A stretch of DNA of 64,000 nt from Ensifer adhaerens. Its GTDB lineage: Bacteria; Pseudomonadota; Alphaproteobacteria; Rhizobiales; Rhizobiaceae. The stretch covers positions 372,001-436,000 of the forward strand of contig NZ_CP083349.1 in NCBI RefSeq assembly GCF_020035535.1, in the 5' to 3' direction. Below, in pieces: positions 25,699 through 34,086 of the stretch. The notes beneath the pieces are model-generated. The model made no database searches. It was not told the DNA's origin and worked only from the letters and a program-made list of their open reading frames with translations. Numbering within the stretch: position 1 is the first letter of the stretch; the number at the start of each line of letters is the position of its first letter. A program made the translations under genes and the position numbers.

Positions 25699-26892
25699 TT
25701 AGCTCAAAAGCGCAGACGCGGCGGCGTCCATCTCGACCCCGGCGCCAGCCCGTTTGAACAGGTGCGAATACGTGTCGAGAGTGATCTGAATCGAGCTGTG
25801 CCCCATTCGTTCTTGGACGACCTTGGCAGTCAGGCCGAGGCCACCGTCTGCAGGCGAGTTGATGCACCAAGACGCATAGAAGTGACGCAACGCATGAAGC
25901 CCAGTGTACTTGGCTGCCCTAATCGGATTGCCATCCTTGTCCTGCGTGCCGGTATCGACTGAGACTTCGGCCGCGATCTGGGGAGGGTGGTACCACCGCT
26001 TAACAATGTTCGCATGCCATTCGATGTTGCCGGAGCCGTTTGGGAACACAAGATCCGCGTCGCCGGCGGGGCAGTCCTTTTTCCAGTCCCTAAGTGTCTT
26101 CACAAGGTCGGCGACCAGCGGAATGGATCGTCGACCCTTCTTTGACTTAGGGCTGCCGATTTCCTGATGAGCATCAGCGCGCTGCCTTACGGTGAGCTCG
26201 GCGCGGTTCAGATCGAGGTCAGACCAGCGGAGGCCGCGCAATTCGGACGCCCTCATGCCGGTAAAGATGGCCGTCATGACGAACACGCGGTCACGGCCTA
26301 CTGCCTTGCGCATGATGGCCCTGATTTCATCTGGCGTCGGAATGTCTATGCCGACTTCTGGCGGTTTCTCGTGCCGTGCCTGCGTTCCGCCTTTCGCCTT
26401 CTTGCCGCGGCCCATGTCCTTCACGGCATTGCGAACGACCAATCCGCGTTCCTGCGCATCTGAGAGAATCGAGCCGAGGCTTACGCGCACGTTGCGAAGC
26501 ATCGCGTCAGAGCGGCCTTCCTTCCGAAGTTCATCTAGCCAGGCGCGGACGAACGGCACTGTGGCCTCGTTGAGGCGGCGACCACCGATGTAGGGGGAGA
26601 TGTGTAAGTTGAGGTGCTGGCGATACTGGGAAAGGGTGGTGCGCTCATGGCCTGCCACTTCGCAGGAGGTCAGCCACAGCTTGCCGGCCTCGGCGATAGT
26701 GATGGTGTCGCGGTCGGCCACGTGGACTCGGTCCATCACTTCAACATGAGTACTGGACTCAAATCTCTTGGCGTCTTTTTTGAGGGGGAAGGACTTCTGG
26801 TGGCGTTTGCCGTTCTGGTCGAAGTAGTCGACGACCCATGCGGACTTCTCAACGCCCTTGGCCGTTGTCCATTTCCGTTCGCGAATTGACAT
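25699..26892 (-). CDS. int: prophage tyrosine integrase
   Basis: 397 aa site-specific recombinase. An N-terminal arm-binding domain (WVVDYFDQNGKRHQKSFPLK) and a SAM-like core-binding domain (residues about 65-150) precede the catalytic domain. Catalytic residues visible are R214 in TGMRASELRGL, HxxR in LHALRHFYAS, the histidine in MGHSS and the nucleophile Y near 375 in DTYSHL. ATG 26892 follows AGGAG; an in-frame ATG at 26916 lacks a ribosome site. It lies 55 bases from the tRNA fragment, the usual place for the enzyme that made the junction. Confidence 0.93.
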   Translation of the reverse strand: MSIRERKWTTAKGVEKSAWVVDYFDQNGKRHQKSFPLKKDAKRFESSTHVEVMDRVHVADRDTITIAEAGKLWLTSCEVAGHERTTLSQYRQHLNLHISPYIGGRRLNEATVPFVRAWLDELRKEGRSDAMLRNVRVSLGSILSDAQERGLVVRNAVKDMGRGKKAKGGTQARHEKPPEVGIDIPTPDEIRAIMRKAVGRDRVFVMTAIFTGMRASELRGLRWSDLDLNRAELTVRQRADAHQEIGSPKSKKGRRSIPLVADLVKTLRDWKKDCPAGDADLVFPNGSGNIEWHANIVKRWYHPPQIAAEVSVDTGTQDKDGNPIRAAKYTGLHALRHFYASWCINSPADGGLGLTAKVVQERMGHSSIQITLDTYSHLFKRAGAGVEMDAAASALLS

Positions 26893-26967
26893 GCTTGCTC
26901 CTGGTCGGGAGCACAAAATGCACGACTAACGGACTATTTGCAACACGTCGAAATGCATGGCGGCATC

Positions 26968-26996
26968 TTGACATAGTTGTAAAGCTATAGTATCAT
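26968..26996 (+). promoter_or_regulatory. sigma70-type promoter of the prophage early operon
   Basis: TTGACA (26968-26973), a 17-base spacer and TATCAT (26991-26996), about 95 bases before the first early gene. The region between int and that gene is AT-rich and contains repeated GTCAAC and ATAAACG words that could be operator sites. Confidence 0.7.
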
Positions 26997-27089
26997 CAGA
27001 AATTGTCGATAAACGTGTACGAAAATCATAAACGCATGTCAACAAACTACCAGTTTTACAAATCGTGTCAACCCCAATGAGGAGAAAAA

Positions 27090-27293
27090 ATGAAAGCCGC
27101 CAACGATAATTTAGCGTCCGACATCCTGAAGGGCGCAGAAGAGATTGCGGAGTTCCTCGGCGAGGAGGTGCGCGCCGTGTTCTACGCCGTCAGGAAGGGA
27201 CGCCTGCCGCACTTCCGCGTTGGCCAGAATATTCGGGCGCGGAAGTCCACGCTGCTAGCCTGGATTGCGGAGCAGGAAAGGACTGCAGCATGA
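27090..27293 (+). CDS. helix-turn-helix protein, excisionase/Cox-like
   Basis: 67 aa. The segment GAEEIAEFLGEEVRAVFYAV, then RKGRLPHFRVGQNIRARKST, is the MerR/AlpA-type winged helix used by phage excisionases. A strong GAGGAG precedes the ATG. Being the first gene divergent from int and under the early promoter, it is likely the directionality factor, or a repressor. Its stop overlaps the next start by 4 bases. Confidence 0.75.
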   Translation: MKAANDNLASDILKGAEEIAEFLGEEVRAVFYAVRKGRLPHFRVGQNIRARKSTLLAWIAEQERTAA

Positions 27294-27508
27294 GTAGGTT
27301 TAAGATCAGAAACTTCGATCTAGCCGACCCCGAAGACCGGGTCACAGTTAGGGCCACGTTTGATCTCGAGTTCAGCGACGGAACAATTGCTCATCGCGTT
27401 ACCCTTTCGGATGACGGCACGTACATCCACCTGCCGGGCATTGAGCCGTCACTCCGCGAAGAAATAATAGCCGCCGCGATGGAAGAGGCCGCTCGCCGCC
27501 AGCGGTAG
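27290..27508 (+). CDS. hypothetical early protein, 72 aa
   Basis: MSRFKIRNFDLADPEDRVTV, a beta-rich middle (FDLEFSDGTIAHRVTLSDDG) and an alanine-rich helix at the end. No family is assigned. The ATGA overlap with the preceding gene indicates translational coupling. Confidence 0.65.
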   Translation: MSRFKIRNFDLADPEDRVTVRATFDLEFSDGTIAHRVTLSDDGTYIHLPGIEPSLREEIIAAAMEEAARRQR

Positions 27509-27626
27509 CTTACATGCTGACGGGCGTGCCTTGACGCTAGCGAGCGCTTCACGGTTACTAAGCAGTCGATCATTTCATCCTAATCAACCCACGGCCGACC
27601 GGCGCCATCGCCGGCGAGGAGGATTT

Positions 27627-28049
27627 TTGCGCATTTCTACCGAAGTTAAAGGGCCATCGCTGGCCGACGTTTTGGCTTTCACGATCCTTGAAAAAGAAGA
27701 AGACGTGGCTCGTGTGGAGCGTGCCGCCCGACGTCGCTTACGCGGCGTGTCCGAATGGGAAGGGTGGAGAATCTTTTCGACCGAAACGCACGATGAAGGT
27801 GACGAGATCATGCGCCTGAACGTGTTTGTCGAGCCGACCGACCGCTCGAGTCCATCCGCCTTGCGGGTGTTCGAGTTCTATCTAGGGAGCGAGGGGCGTC
27901 ATTCGGCTCGGTTCGCTGCCTTCATTCGCGCGGTGGGTATTATCGAGAAGATTGAGGATGACCGCGAATTGGTTGGTCGATACTTCGCCACACTGAACGA
28001 CGGACGAACGGGCGCCGATTTTGGTCCGCTCACCAGGGCGATTGTTTAG
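27627..28049 (+). CDS. hypothetical early phage protein, 140 aa
   Basis: From a TTG at 27627 with GGAGGA upstream: RISTEVKGPSLADVLAF, then EWEGWRIFSTETHDEGDEIM, ending in the conserved-looking AAFIRAVGIIEKIEDDRELV and a short tail. The pattern recalls phage proteins bound up with single-strand DNA or replication, but I cannot name a family. The frame is open to 27531, but no ATG, GTG or TTG with a ribosome site lies earlier. Confidence 0.6.
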   Translation: MRISTEVKGPSLADVLAFTILEKEEDVARVERAARRRLRGVSEWEGWRIFSTETHDEGDEIMRLNVFVEPTDRSSPSALRVFEFYLGSEGRHSARFAAFIRAVGIIEKIEDDRELVGRYFATLNDGRTGADFGPLTRAIV

Positions 28050-28327
28050 TGGAGCCGGTCATCCAATCCATCACGGCGGTCGAAAGGCCGCCGACTTCAG
28101 GTGGCGCGAGAACCGTCGCACGTTTCACTGTCCCACTCGGCGATGTGCGCCTTTATGGGCTCCTTCTTCGCGAGTTCCCTGACGGGACCAGAAGGACGAT
28201 CGCTCCAAACGTAGCCGGCCAGCACTGCGCATCATTCCAGCCAGCGACGGCAGCAAAGATCACAGCCGCAGCGACATTAGCACTTGGGGGCCAGCTTGCC
28301 GACAACCGCATCCGCCATTCAGCCTGA
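28049..28327 (+). CDS. hypothetical early protein, 92 aa
   Basis: The GTG start overlaps the previous stop by one base (TAGTG). MEPVIQSITAVERPPTSGGA is followed by a beta-rich segment TVARFTVPLGDVRLYGLLLR and an alanine-rich tail. It resembles small phage proteins encoded before primases; no function is assigned. Its 3' end overlaps the start of the prim-pol gene. Confidence 0.6.
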   Translation: MEPVIQSITAVERPPTSGGARTVARFTVPLGDVRLYGLLLREFPDGTRRTIAPNVAGQHCASFQPATAAKITAAATLALGGQLADNRIRHSA

Positions 28328-30560
28328 GCCAGGCACCCCCTCCATCGGGGACAACCTTTCCGTTGCGCTGGAATACATCGCAGCAGGGATTCATGTTTTC
28401 CCCTGCCGTGTCGCCGAGGAAACAGATCCACACACAGGCCGAGTGTACGAGCCCAAAAGCCCTTTGACATCAAATGGGTTATACGGCGCGACCACGAGCG
28501 AACGGATCGTGCGAGAATGGTGGAGGCGCAATCCAGAGGCATTGGTCGGCATTCCGACCGGCGAAAAAACAGGCTTCTTCGCGCTCGACGTGGACGTGAA
28601 GCAGGGCAAGAAGGGTGACGCCAATCTGGCGGATCTTGAGGCCGAGTACGAGCCGCTGCCGCAAACGGTTGTCGTGCGGACTGCAACGGGAGGAATGCAC
28701 TTCCTTTTCAAACATGTTGACGGCCTAACCACGTCAACAGGAAGCCTTCCCGCGGACATCGATATACGAGCGCAGGGCGGCTATGTAATCGCCGCCGGCA
28801 GCACGCTCGCAGATGGAACGTTCTATGAGTTCCTGGGAAGCCAGAGCCCCAGTGGTTTCATGGCAGAGGTTGCGGAAGCCCCTAAATGGCTAGTCGATCT
28901 CGTCCGAACGCCCAAGCACACGCCGCGGTACGACCACACCCCCGCGAATGACAATGCACCTGCATGCGCTGCCGAAGTCCAAGAGTTGCTGAGCTTTATC
29001 TCGCCAGACATTGTCTACCAAGACTGGGTCAGCGTGCTGATGGCAGTTCATGGCGCACTGGGGAGCGATGGGCTCGCGATCGCCGACGCTTGGAGTGCTC
29101 GTGGCGCCAAATATAGGAAAGGGGACGTGGCCACGCGGTGGAAAGGCTTCACGGCTGGCAAAGGCGTCACCTTGAGCACGGTAGCGCAATTGGCTCGCGA
29201 CGGGGGCGCAGATCTGTCTGCGATCGCTACGAAGCACCGCGGCGGCAGCGACCGTGCGGACTGGATCTCGCCGGAAAAGTCATCAGACGCGGCAACCAGA
29301 TTAGCAGCAACGGCCAGGGCAAAAGCTGCCGCGCAGCCGGAGTCATCGAACGACAACGCGCCCATTCCTGCTGAACCTCGCGAGCTTTCAATTTTCGAGT
29401 GGACAGTCGATCGCTTCGTCGGCGAGGCGCCAAAGGTCGAATATCTCGTGGACGGTGTCATTCCCTTGGGCGTTCCCGGCATGGTTTCCGCGGCGGGTGA
29501 TACCGGGAAAAGCTTCGCCTTGCTCGAGCTTCACCGTCGTGTGGCGTTTGGAAGCAGCATCTATGCGCCGCCAATTTTCGGGGGGAAGGTGGTCGGCGAG
29601 GGCGTGTCGGTCATGATCACCTCCGAAGATGACGCGAACGAGGTGCATCGCCGCATCGCCGCCCTAGACGATAAGGGCGAGCGCTTCAGCAGCGCCGGTA
29701 AGCGGATGATCGTCGTACCGTTGCCATCAGCGGGTGGCGCTAGAGCCTTTTGGAAAGAAGACCGCAAGCTCGGGCTGCTTGAGACGGATGAGTTTAAGAG
29801 GATCTGCGATCAGCTCCGCCGAATTCCCGACTTACGGCTCGTCACGTTTGATCCTCTCGCGTCATTCGCTCATCTACCATTGAACGAGGATCCCACCGCT
29901 GGACAGTTCGTGTGTTCGTCTCTGGCGCGGTTGGCTTCGGAAAGCAATGCCACGGTGCTCGTTGCTCACCACATGAGGAAATCAAAAGCCCCAATCGAAA
30001 CGCTTGCTGACGCTCGTGAGGCAATCCGTGGCAGTACAGCTTTGGTCGACGGGCTCCGGCTTGCTTACGCAATGTGGCCGGCGGATGAGGCGAGGGCGAA
30101 GCGCACCTGCAAATCCCTAGGCATCGACTACCAGCCTAATCGGATCGTTCTCGGCGGGGTTGTGAAGGCGAACGGGGCCGCTCGACGCATTCTCAGCACT
30201 TATGCGCGGAGCGAGTCCGGATTGCTGGTCGACAAGACGTCTGGCCTTGGGTCAGCGGCTCCGCCGCAAGCCGACTTATTGGCAGCTCTCGTCATCGCCG
30301 TCGAAGCTGCTGCGGCTGCCGGCGCACCGTTCACGAAGACCGGTGCAAGTGGCCTTTATGACATGCGGGAGCGATTGCCAGACGAGCTTCGCGGGCTGTC
30401 CAAAGGGAAGCTCGACGCACTGGCGTCACAAGCTCTGGAACGCGGCGAGATCGTGCGGGCGGCGGCGAGGGGCGAAAAGACAGCAAAATGGCTCGACGTT
30501 CCCACCGGCATGTTTGCCATCGGCCTTGGGAATTTCGCAGCGGGAACGCCCCGTTCCTAA
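28296..30560 (+). CDS. phage primase-polymerase/helicase fusion
   Basis: About 754 aa. The N-terminal 200 residues are a bifunctional primase/polymerase (prim-pol) domain with AGIHVFPCR, catalytic DVD in FFALDVDVKQG and GGMHFLFKHVDG. A short PriCT-like linker (LSFISPDIVYQDWVSVLMAV) follows. The C-terminal half is a RepA/RecA-like ATPase with Walker A AAGDTGKS (near residue 400), VMITSEDD and the Walker B-like LRLVTFDPLASF. It should prime and unwind phage DNA. The start is uncertain: TTG 28296 is chosen, TTG 28284 is possible, and there is no ATG nearby. Confidence 0.85.
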   Translation: MPTTASAIQPEPGTPSIGDNLSVALEYIAAGIHVFPCRVAEETDPHTGRVYEPKSPLTSNGLYGATTSERIVREWWRRNPEALVGIPTGEKTGFFALDVDVKQGKKGDANLADLEAEYEPLPQTVVVRTATGGMHFLFKHVDGLTTSTGSLPADIDIRAQGGYVIAAGSTLADGTFYEFLGSQSPSGFMAEVAEAPKWLVDLVRTPKHTPRYDHTPANDNAPACAAEVQELLSFISPDIVYQDWVSVLMAVHGALGSDGLAIADAWSARGAKYRKGDVATRWKGFTAGKGVTLSTVAQLARDGGADLSAIATKHRGGSDRADWISPEKSSDAATRLAATARAKAAAQPESSNDNAPIPAEPRELSIFEWTVDRFVGEAPKVEYLVDGVIPLGVPGMVSAAGDTGKSFALLELHRRVAFGSSIYAPPIFGGKVVGEGVSVMITSEDDANEVHRRIAALDDKGERFSSAGKRMIVVPLPSAGGARAFWKEDRKLGLLETDEFKRICDQLRRIPDLRLVTFDPLASFAHLPLNEDPTAGQFVCSSLARLASESNATVLVAHHMRKSKAPIETLADAREAIRGSTALVDGLRLAYAMWPADEARAKRTCKSLGIDYQPNRIVLGGVVKANGAARRILSTYARSESGLLVDKTSGLGSAAPPQADLLAALVIAVEAAAAAGAPFTKTGASGLYDMRERLPDELRGLSKGKLDALASQALERGEIVRAAARGEKTAKWLDVPTGMFAIGLGNFAAGTPRS

Positions 30561-30765
30561 GCACCAATCCCGTTCCCAGGAATGGTTGGGAACGGGGCGT
30601 TCCCATGGGAATGGGAACGCTAAGTAGTTGAAAATAATAGATTTCCCATTCCCATTCCCGGCGTTCCCAAGATTTTTGGGAATGGCTTAAGCCATTGAAA
30701 ATAAACGCATTCCCAGGTTCCCAGCATTTGCCCCTCTTACAGAGGGGTAGGCGTCTGGGAACGCC
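30495..30765. repeat. array of GTTCCCA/TGGGAAC repeats after the prim-pol gene
   Basis: At least twelve TTCCCA-type heptamers in both orientations lie in 270 bases. Three form clean inverted pairs: CCCGTTCCCA/TGGGAACGGG (30569-30578/30587-30596), GCGTTCCCA/TGGGAACGC (30597-30605/30612-30620) and TTCCCAA/TTGGGAA (30664-30670/30676-30682). An AT-rich stretch (30620-30640) lies between. The array fills the non-coding gap and extends into the end of the prim-pol gene. It fits replication iterons or a multi-site operator. Confidence 0.75.
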
Positions 30766-30791
30766 ATACCCCGAGAAGTGAAGGAGTAGCG

Positions 30792-31199
30792 ATGAACCTA
30801 TTCGAGCATCACCTGACCAACATCCCCATCGTGGTCGGAGAGAGAGACACCGACCGCTATCTCCGAGCGTTCGCCGCAACAATCGATCGGCTCGATGCCG
30901 ACGCTGATGGTGTCTGCGACGTGGACGCCGCGCTGGCGGCAGCGCGAGGCGCCATCCGTTTTATTGCAGACGATGCCTTTCGCCGCGGTTTCGAAACCTG
31001 TCACGAAAACGTGGTCGAGCCGCTGAGGTGCGGCACGATCTCCCGTGAAGACGCCCTCAAAGCCATGGCGAAGTTTGGCGAGCGGGTGCGCCAGACGATC
31101 GTTTCAACCTTCGAGGAGGAGAAGGATGTGCCGAACCAACTTACGGCTGACATCGACAGCATTGAGTTGCCCAGACCAGTCCTCAGGAGTCAGCAATGA
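30792..31199 (+). CDS. hypothetical early protein, 135 aa
   Basis: MNLFEHHLTNIPIVVGERDT followed by a mainly helical, acidic protein (AAARGAIRFIADDAFRRGFE). No domain is recognised. GGAG precedes the ATG, which sits right after the repeat array. Its stop overlaps the next start (ATGA). Confidence 0.65.
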   Translation: MNLFEHHLTNIPIVVGERDTDRYLRAFAATIDRLDADADGVCDVDAALAAARGAIRFIADDAFRRGFETCHENVVEPLRCGTISREDALKAMAKFGERVRQTIVSTFEEEKDVPNQLTADIDSIELPRPVLRSQQ

Positions 31200-31429
31200 A
31201 CTGGTCCAGCAAGGATCTCCGGCTCACTGCGGCGCAGGCAAATTTCCTCGGTAGCGGCCGCAACAGTGTCCATCAGCGGGTCGATGACCGAACCCAGCTC
31301 ATCTTGGAAGCAAGAAAGATGTTCGGGCCGTGGAAGCGGAACCCCGACATGACCTACAGCATGCCGCTTTCGCCAAAAGGGGAGGCCGCATTGTCGCGCT
31401 ACCGAAATCGGAAAACGAGGGGGAAATGA
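31196..31429 (+). CDS. hypothetical early protein, 77 aa
   Basis: A basic small protein, MNWSSKDLRLTAAQANFLGS to PKGEAALSRYRNRKTRGK, coupled by ATGA overlap to the gene before and overlapping the next start. No family is recognised. Confidence 0.6.
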   Translation: MNWSSKDLRLTAAQANFLGSGRNSVHQRVDDRTQLILEARKMFGPWKRNPDMTYSMPLSPKGEAALSRYRNRKTRGK

Positions 31430-32637
31430 TGACCAAACGCACTACCGCCGAACATCGCGCCGAAGTCGAAGCTTGGCGCGCTACCGCCCCTGAACACGAT
31501 CATGATCTCTTTTTCGAACAGCCCCGGATACCGGGGAAGCCCCGGAAGTCTAAAAAGCCGCGCCATAAGGGCCTTGCCAACCTCGGTGCTCTTTGGGCCA
31601 TGCGCAACAGACCGGTCGGCGTGCTCGAGGACGGTGCAGCGCAACCATTGCCGGTCGTTTCATCTAACTGGCGCTTAACGCCGGCGAACGACAACAAGCG
31701 GCCTGATCCCGATGATGGCTTCGGCGGTACGGATCGCGCCGTCGAGTACACTCCATCGCTGCAGGCCATCAAGAAGTCTCTGGCCGAAATCGTTGTGAGG
31801 TATCGTCCGGAACCGATGATGCTCCCCGATGAATGGAATGAGGATCAACGAGCAGATCGGGAAGTTCACGCCATCCCGGTCGAGGGTGACTTCGAATACG
31901 GCATCCACCTCGACGAAAACGATAACCCGCATGAAGTCATCGTTCGCATCGGCAAGCTGCGTTTCAGTGATGGATCCCAGGTAGAGCAAGGTCACAAGCT
32001 TATTGCAGGGAAAGTCGTTAGGTCGCGCATTAAGATGCCAGTTGGCGCGATGCTCGGCACCAGGGAGAAGTCTGTGCGGGACAAGGGCTCCGCTCCAGAT
32101 CCGTTGGAGGAGGCTCTCACGTTTGATTACTTCGCAGGGGAAAACGATCCTCCCGGCCTCTTCAAGAACGTGCAGTCTGCCCGTCCTGTGAAGAAAGTCG
32201 AACATCGCCGCCCTAAGGAGCCAGAGACTACGAAAGCGCAAGATCGGGAAACGCTGGCAAATGCCTACGCGAATACACCAGTATTGCCACCCATCAAGAA
32301 GTGCCCCGATGGCTTTCCTGCCGGTCCACGCAACCTGGCTCAACTATTCCCAGGCCTTGTCAAGGTCGCCACTGGCGACAGCGGCTTTCACGCATGGCAG
32401 GACGTTGTGTCGGAGCGTGCCGAAGTCGAAGAATGGAATGCCACTCTTCAGGGAATGAAGGACGATGACCTCAAAATATTGACAGAGGCCACGTCAGCAA
32501 AAAGTCTCGGCCAATTGGGCGAGGCGCGCGGCTATAGCGGTAAATACGCTATCGAAGCAGGTCGACGACTCCTCGTGGCGGCCAACGATAATTTCGAGCG
32601 AGCAATGGAAATCGCAAAAGAAGCGCGCAGAACCTGA
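31426..32637 (+). CDS. hypothetical phage protein, 403 aa
   Basis: The N-terminus is basic (KPRKSKKPRHKGLANLGALW). A middle region (FEYGIHLDENDNPHEVIVRI, GKLRFSDGSQVEQGHKLIAG) looks beta-rich and may be a nucleic-acid or regulatory fold. The C-terminus is helical with a possible helix-turn-helix (SLGQLGEARGYSGKYAIEAG). It is the last gene of the early operon; tandem terminators follow. A late-gene activator is one guess. Confidence 0.6.
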   Translation: MMTKRTTAEHRAEVEAWRATAPEHDHDLFFEQPRIPGKPRKSKKPRHKGLANLGALWAMRNRPVGVLEDGAAQPLPVVSSNWRLTPANDNKRPDPDDGFGGTDRAVEYTPSLQAIKKSLAEIVVRYRPEPMMLPDEWNEDQRADREVHAIPVEGDFEYGIHLDENDNPHEVIVRIGKLRFSDGSQVEQGHKLIAGKVVRSRIKMPVGAMLGTREKSVRDKGSAPDPLEEALTFDYFAGENDPPGLFKNVQSARPVKKVEHRRPKEPETTKAQDRETLANAYANTPVLPPIKKCPDGFPAGPRNLAQLFPGLVKVATGDSGFHAWQDVVSERAEVEEWNATLQGMKDDDLKILTEATSAKSLGQLGEARGYSGKYAIEAGRRLLVAANDNFERAMEIAKEARRT

Positions 32638-32645
32638 CTTTTTGA

Positions 32646-32710
32646 CGGGGTTATGCCCCTTTTTACTATGAAGGGATACAATCCCGCGCCCGCCTTGTGC
32701 GGGCGTTTTT
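32646..32710 (+). terminator. tandem terminators at the end of the early operon
   Basis: GGGG-TTATG-CCCC-TTTTT (32647-32664) is followed by CGCCCGC/GCGGGCG with a five-base loop and five T (32687-32710). Confidence 0.75.
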
Positions 32711-32832
32711 GTTTCGGCTCACTTTGCTGATGCTAGAGCCGACCCGAGGCCGCGTGCGAGCCTTGGGTAACTATCTGCCTGCGACGGCAGGAACGGGAGG
32801 AGATGCATTCCCCGTATCGTTTTCGCCGAGCG

Positions 32833-32916
32833 TCAATCAGCGCGAATGAAAAGTGCACCGACGAGCGCAAAGACCACGATGCATTGCAAAACAAACATTG
32901 GCCACTCGTCCGACAT
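32833..32916 (-). CDS. 27-residue membrane peptide
   Basis: MSDEWPMFVLQCIVVFALVG followed by ALFIRAD, a single hydrophobic helix. AGGG precedes the ATG at about 9 bases and the gene follows the 61-aa gene after 10 bases. Small one-helix peptides of this kind are common in phage accessory operons. Low certainty because of its size. Confidence 0.4.
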   Translation of the reverse strand: MSDEWPMFVLQCIVVFALVGALFIRAD

Positions 32917-32926
32917 AGCGGCATCC

Positions 32927-33112
32927 CTACCGCCACTTCGGCGAACGTTGCGCATTGTGCAGAAGTTCCCTGGCTGTTGCGAACTGACCGAATAGGTGTC
33001 GCAGCCGCTTTTCCTCTTCGTGGCAGAGGCGGTGCCGTTTGCAGAAATCATGGACCGACCAGACCTTCGTGGCGGCGTCAGTTTCGAGCTTTTCGGCCTC
33101 TACGCGTTCCAT
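32927..33112 (-). CDS. small conserved-looking protein, 61 aa
   Basis: MERVEAEKLETDAATKVWSV, then a helical CHEEEKRLRHLFGQFATARE and the end LLHNAQRSPKWR. The EEKRL..LFG.FAT..ELL..A pattern is one I recall from many small rhizobial proteins of unknown function. GGGAGG lies just upstream; ATGs at 33115 and 33112 are both possible. Confidence 0.65.
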   Translation of the reverse strand: MERVEAEKLETDAATKVWSVHDFCKRHRLCHEEEKRLRHLFGQFATARELLHNAQRSPKWR

Positions 33113-33136
33113 CATTTTCCTCCCTGCATTCTTTAT

Positions 33137-33148
33137 TAGGACATCCTA
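33137..33148. promoter_or_regulatory. palindrome upstream of the small-gene operon
   Basis: TAGGACATCCTA, with 8 of 9 positions symmetric when extended to TTAG...CTAA, lies about 25 bases before the 61-aa gene. It could be an operator for a phage or host regulator; no regulator is identified. Confidence 0.35.
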
Positions 33149-33196
33149 CTAAAGGCTGATGCAGCGGGGAATAAACTGAGACGTAGCCACTTCGGG

Positions 33197-33286
33197 CTAT
33201 TCAACCATCCCCTGGCGCGCCTCCTCTCGCGACAGGTGATCGTGCGGCTGCTCCCTTAACTGGTCGAGCAGCCGCTTTGCTTTCAT
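33197..33286 (-). CDS. possible 29-residue peptide coupled to the membrane gene
   Basis: The ATG overlaps the stop of the 106-aa membrane gene (ATGA). The product is MKAKRLLDQLREQPHDHLSR followed by EEARQGMVE, basic then acidic and helical. Coupling is the only support. Confidence 0.3.
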   Translation of the reverse strand: MKAKRLLDQLREQPHDHLSREEARQGMVE

Positions 33287-33603
33287 GGAGTGTTCAACGC
33301 GATGATTGCGGTGATGGCTGAAACGCCAGAGAAGAACGCCCCTCCAGCGCTCACATAAGCGGCAATCCGATTCCTGCGGCCGACTTCCTTGTTGTAGCTG
33401 TTGAGCTCCTCGAAGTTGGGGAGCTTGGTGCCACCGAAGGAAATCTCCCCTCGGGGACCATCACTCATGACGATGGCATTCGGTACCCCCTGCGCGCCTT
33501 TCACCAAAGGCGCCTTCACCTGGACCGCCCACAACCAAGCAAAACTGGAAGCAAACCAGAGCGCCGCGGATATCCCAGCCGTGATGGCTGCAACAATCTC
33601 CAT
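33283..33603 (-). CDS. two-helix membrane protein, 106 aa
   Basis: The first helix is in AAITAGISAALWFASSFAWL, a hydrophilic loop has GEISFGGTKLPNFEELNSYN, and the second helix is AYVSAGGAFFSGVSAITAII. AAGGA precedes the ATG. It belongs to a leftward operon set between the rightward early and late phage operons, a typical place for lysogenic-conversion genes. Function unknown. Confidence 0.65.
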   Translation of the reverse strand: MEIVAAITAGISAALWFASSFAWLWAVQVKAPLVKGAQGVPNAIVMSDGPRGEISFGGTKLPNFEELNSYNKEVGRRNRIAAYVSAGGAFFSGVSAITAIIALNTP

Positions 33604-33621
33604 TATTCATTCCTTGTAGGA

Positions 33622-33909
33622 TTACTTTTTCAGCAATAGCGCTTTCGCGAACGCCTCAATCGCGCCGTCGCGATCTGCCTTCATCATTTCGGCGGCTAAA
33701 GCGCCAAAGGTGCTTGGAGGGAAGAAAACAGTAACGTCAGTTACGCCACCACCTTTGGATTTCAGACTGAGGTGTGCGGATATACCCGCCTCATCTTTTC
33801 GATCGAGCGTCGGGCCTACGGCCGAAACGTGGACGCTTCGCTTCTCCTTGGAGAGTTTGTTGGATGTTTCACCGCCGCGCCATATTTCGGCCTTGAATAG
33901 TGTAGGCAT
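33622..33909 (-). CDS. hypothetical protein, 95 aa
   Basis: MPTLFKAEIWRGGETSNKLS, a beta-like middle (SAHLSLKSKGGGVTDVTVFF) and a C-terminal helix. GGGGGG stands before the ATG. First gene of the leftward operon, divergent from the terminase genes. No family assigned. Confidence 0.6.
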   Translation of the reverse strand: MPTLFKAEIWRGGETSNKLSKEKRSVHVSAVGPTLDRKDEAGISAHLSLKSKGGGVTDVTVFFPPSTFGALAAEMMKADRDGAIEAFAKALLLKK

Positions 33910-34086
33910 TCACTTCCCCCCTTGGTTGAACCGCCGCAGAATCTGCGCGTGTACATCTGGCAAGACGCTAGGTCGATTTTCAACACCAAAATTGGTGGAT
34001 CGCGACCCGGTAGGCGCTACCAGATTGCGGAAGCGCGTGCATGCGGCTCGGAGCTATCCTCAAACGGAAGACATAGGGCACACGCC

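Noticed and set aside
30495..30765. CRISPR array as an explanation for the GTTCCCA repeats
   Set aside because: Repeats are 7-10 bp, in both orientations and unevenly spaced, with no spacers and no cas genes.
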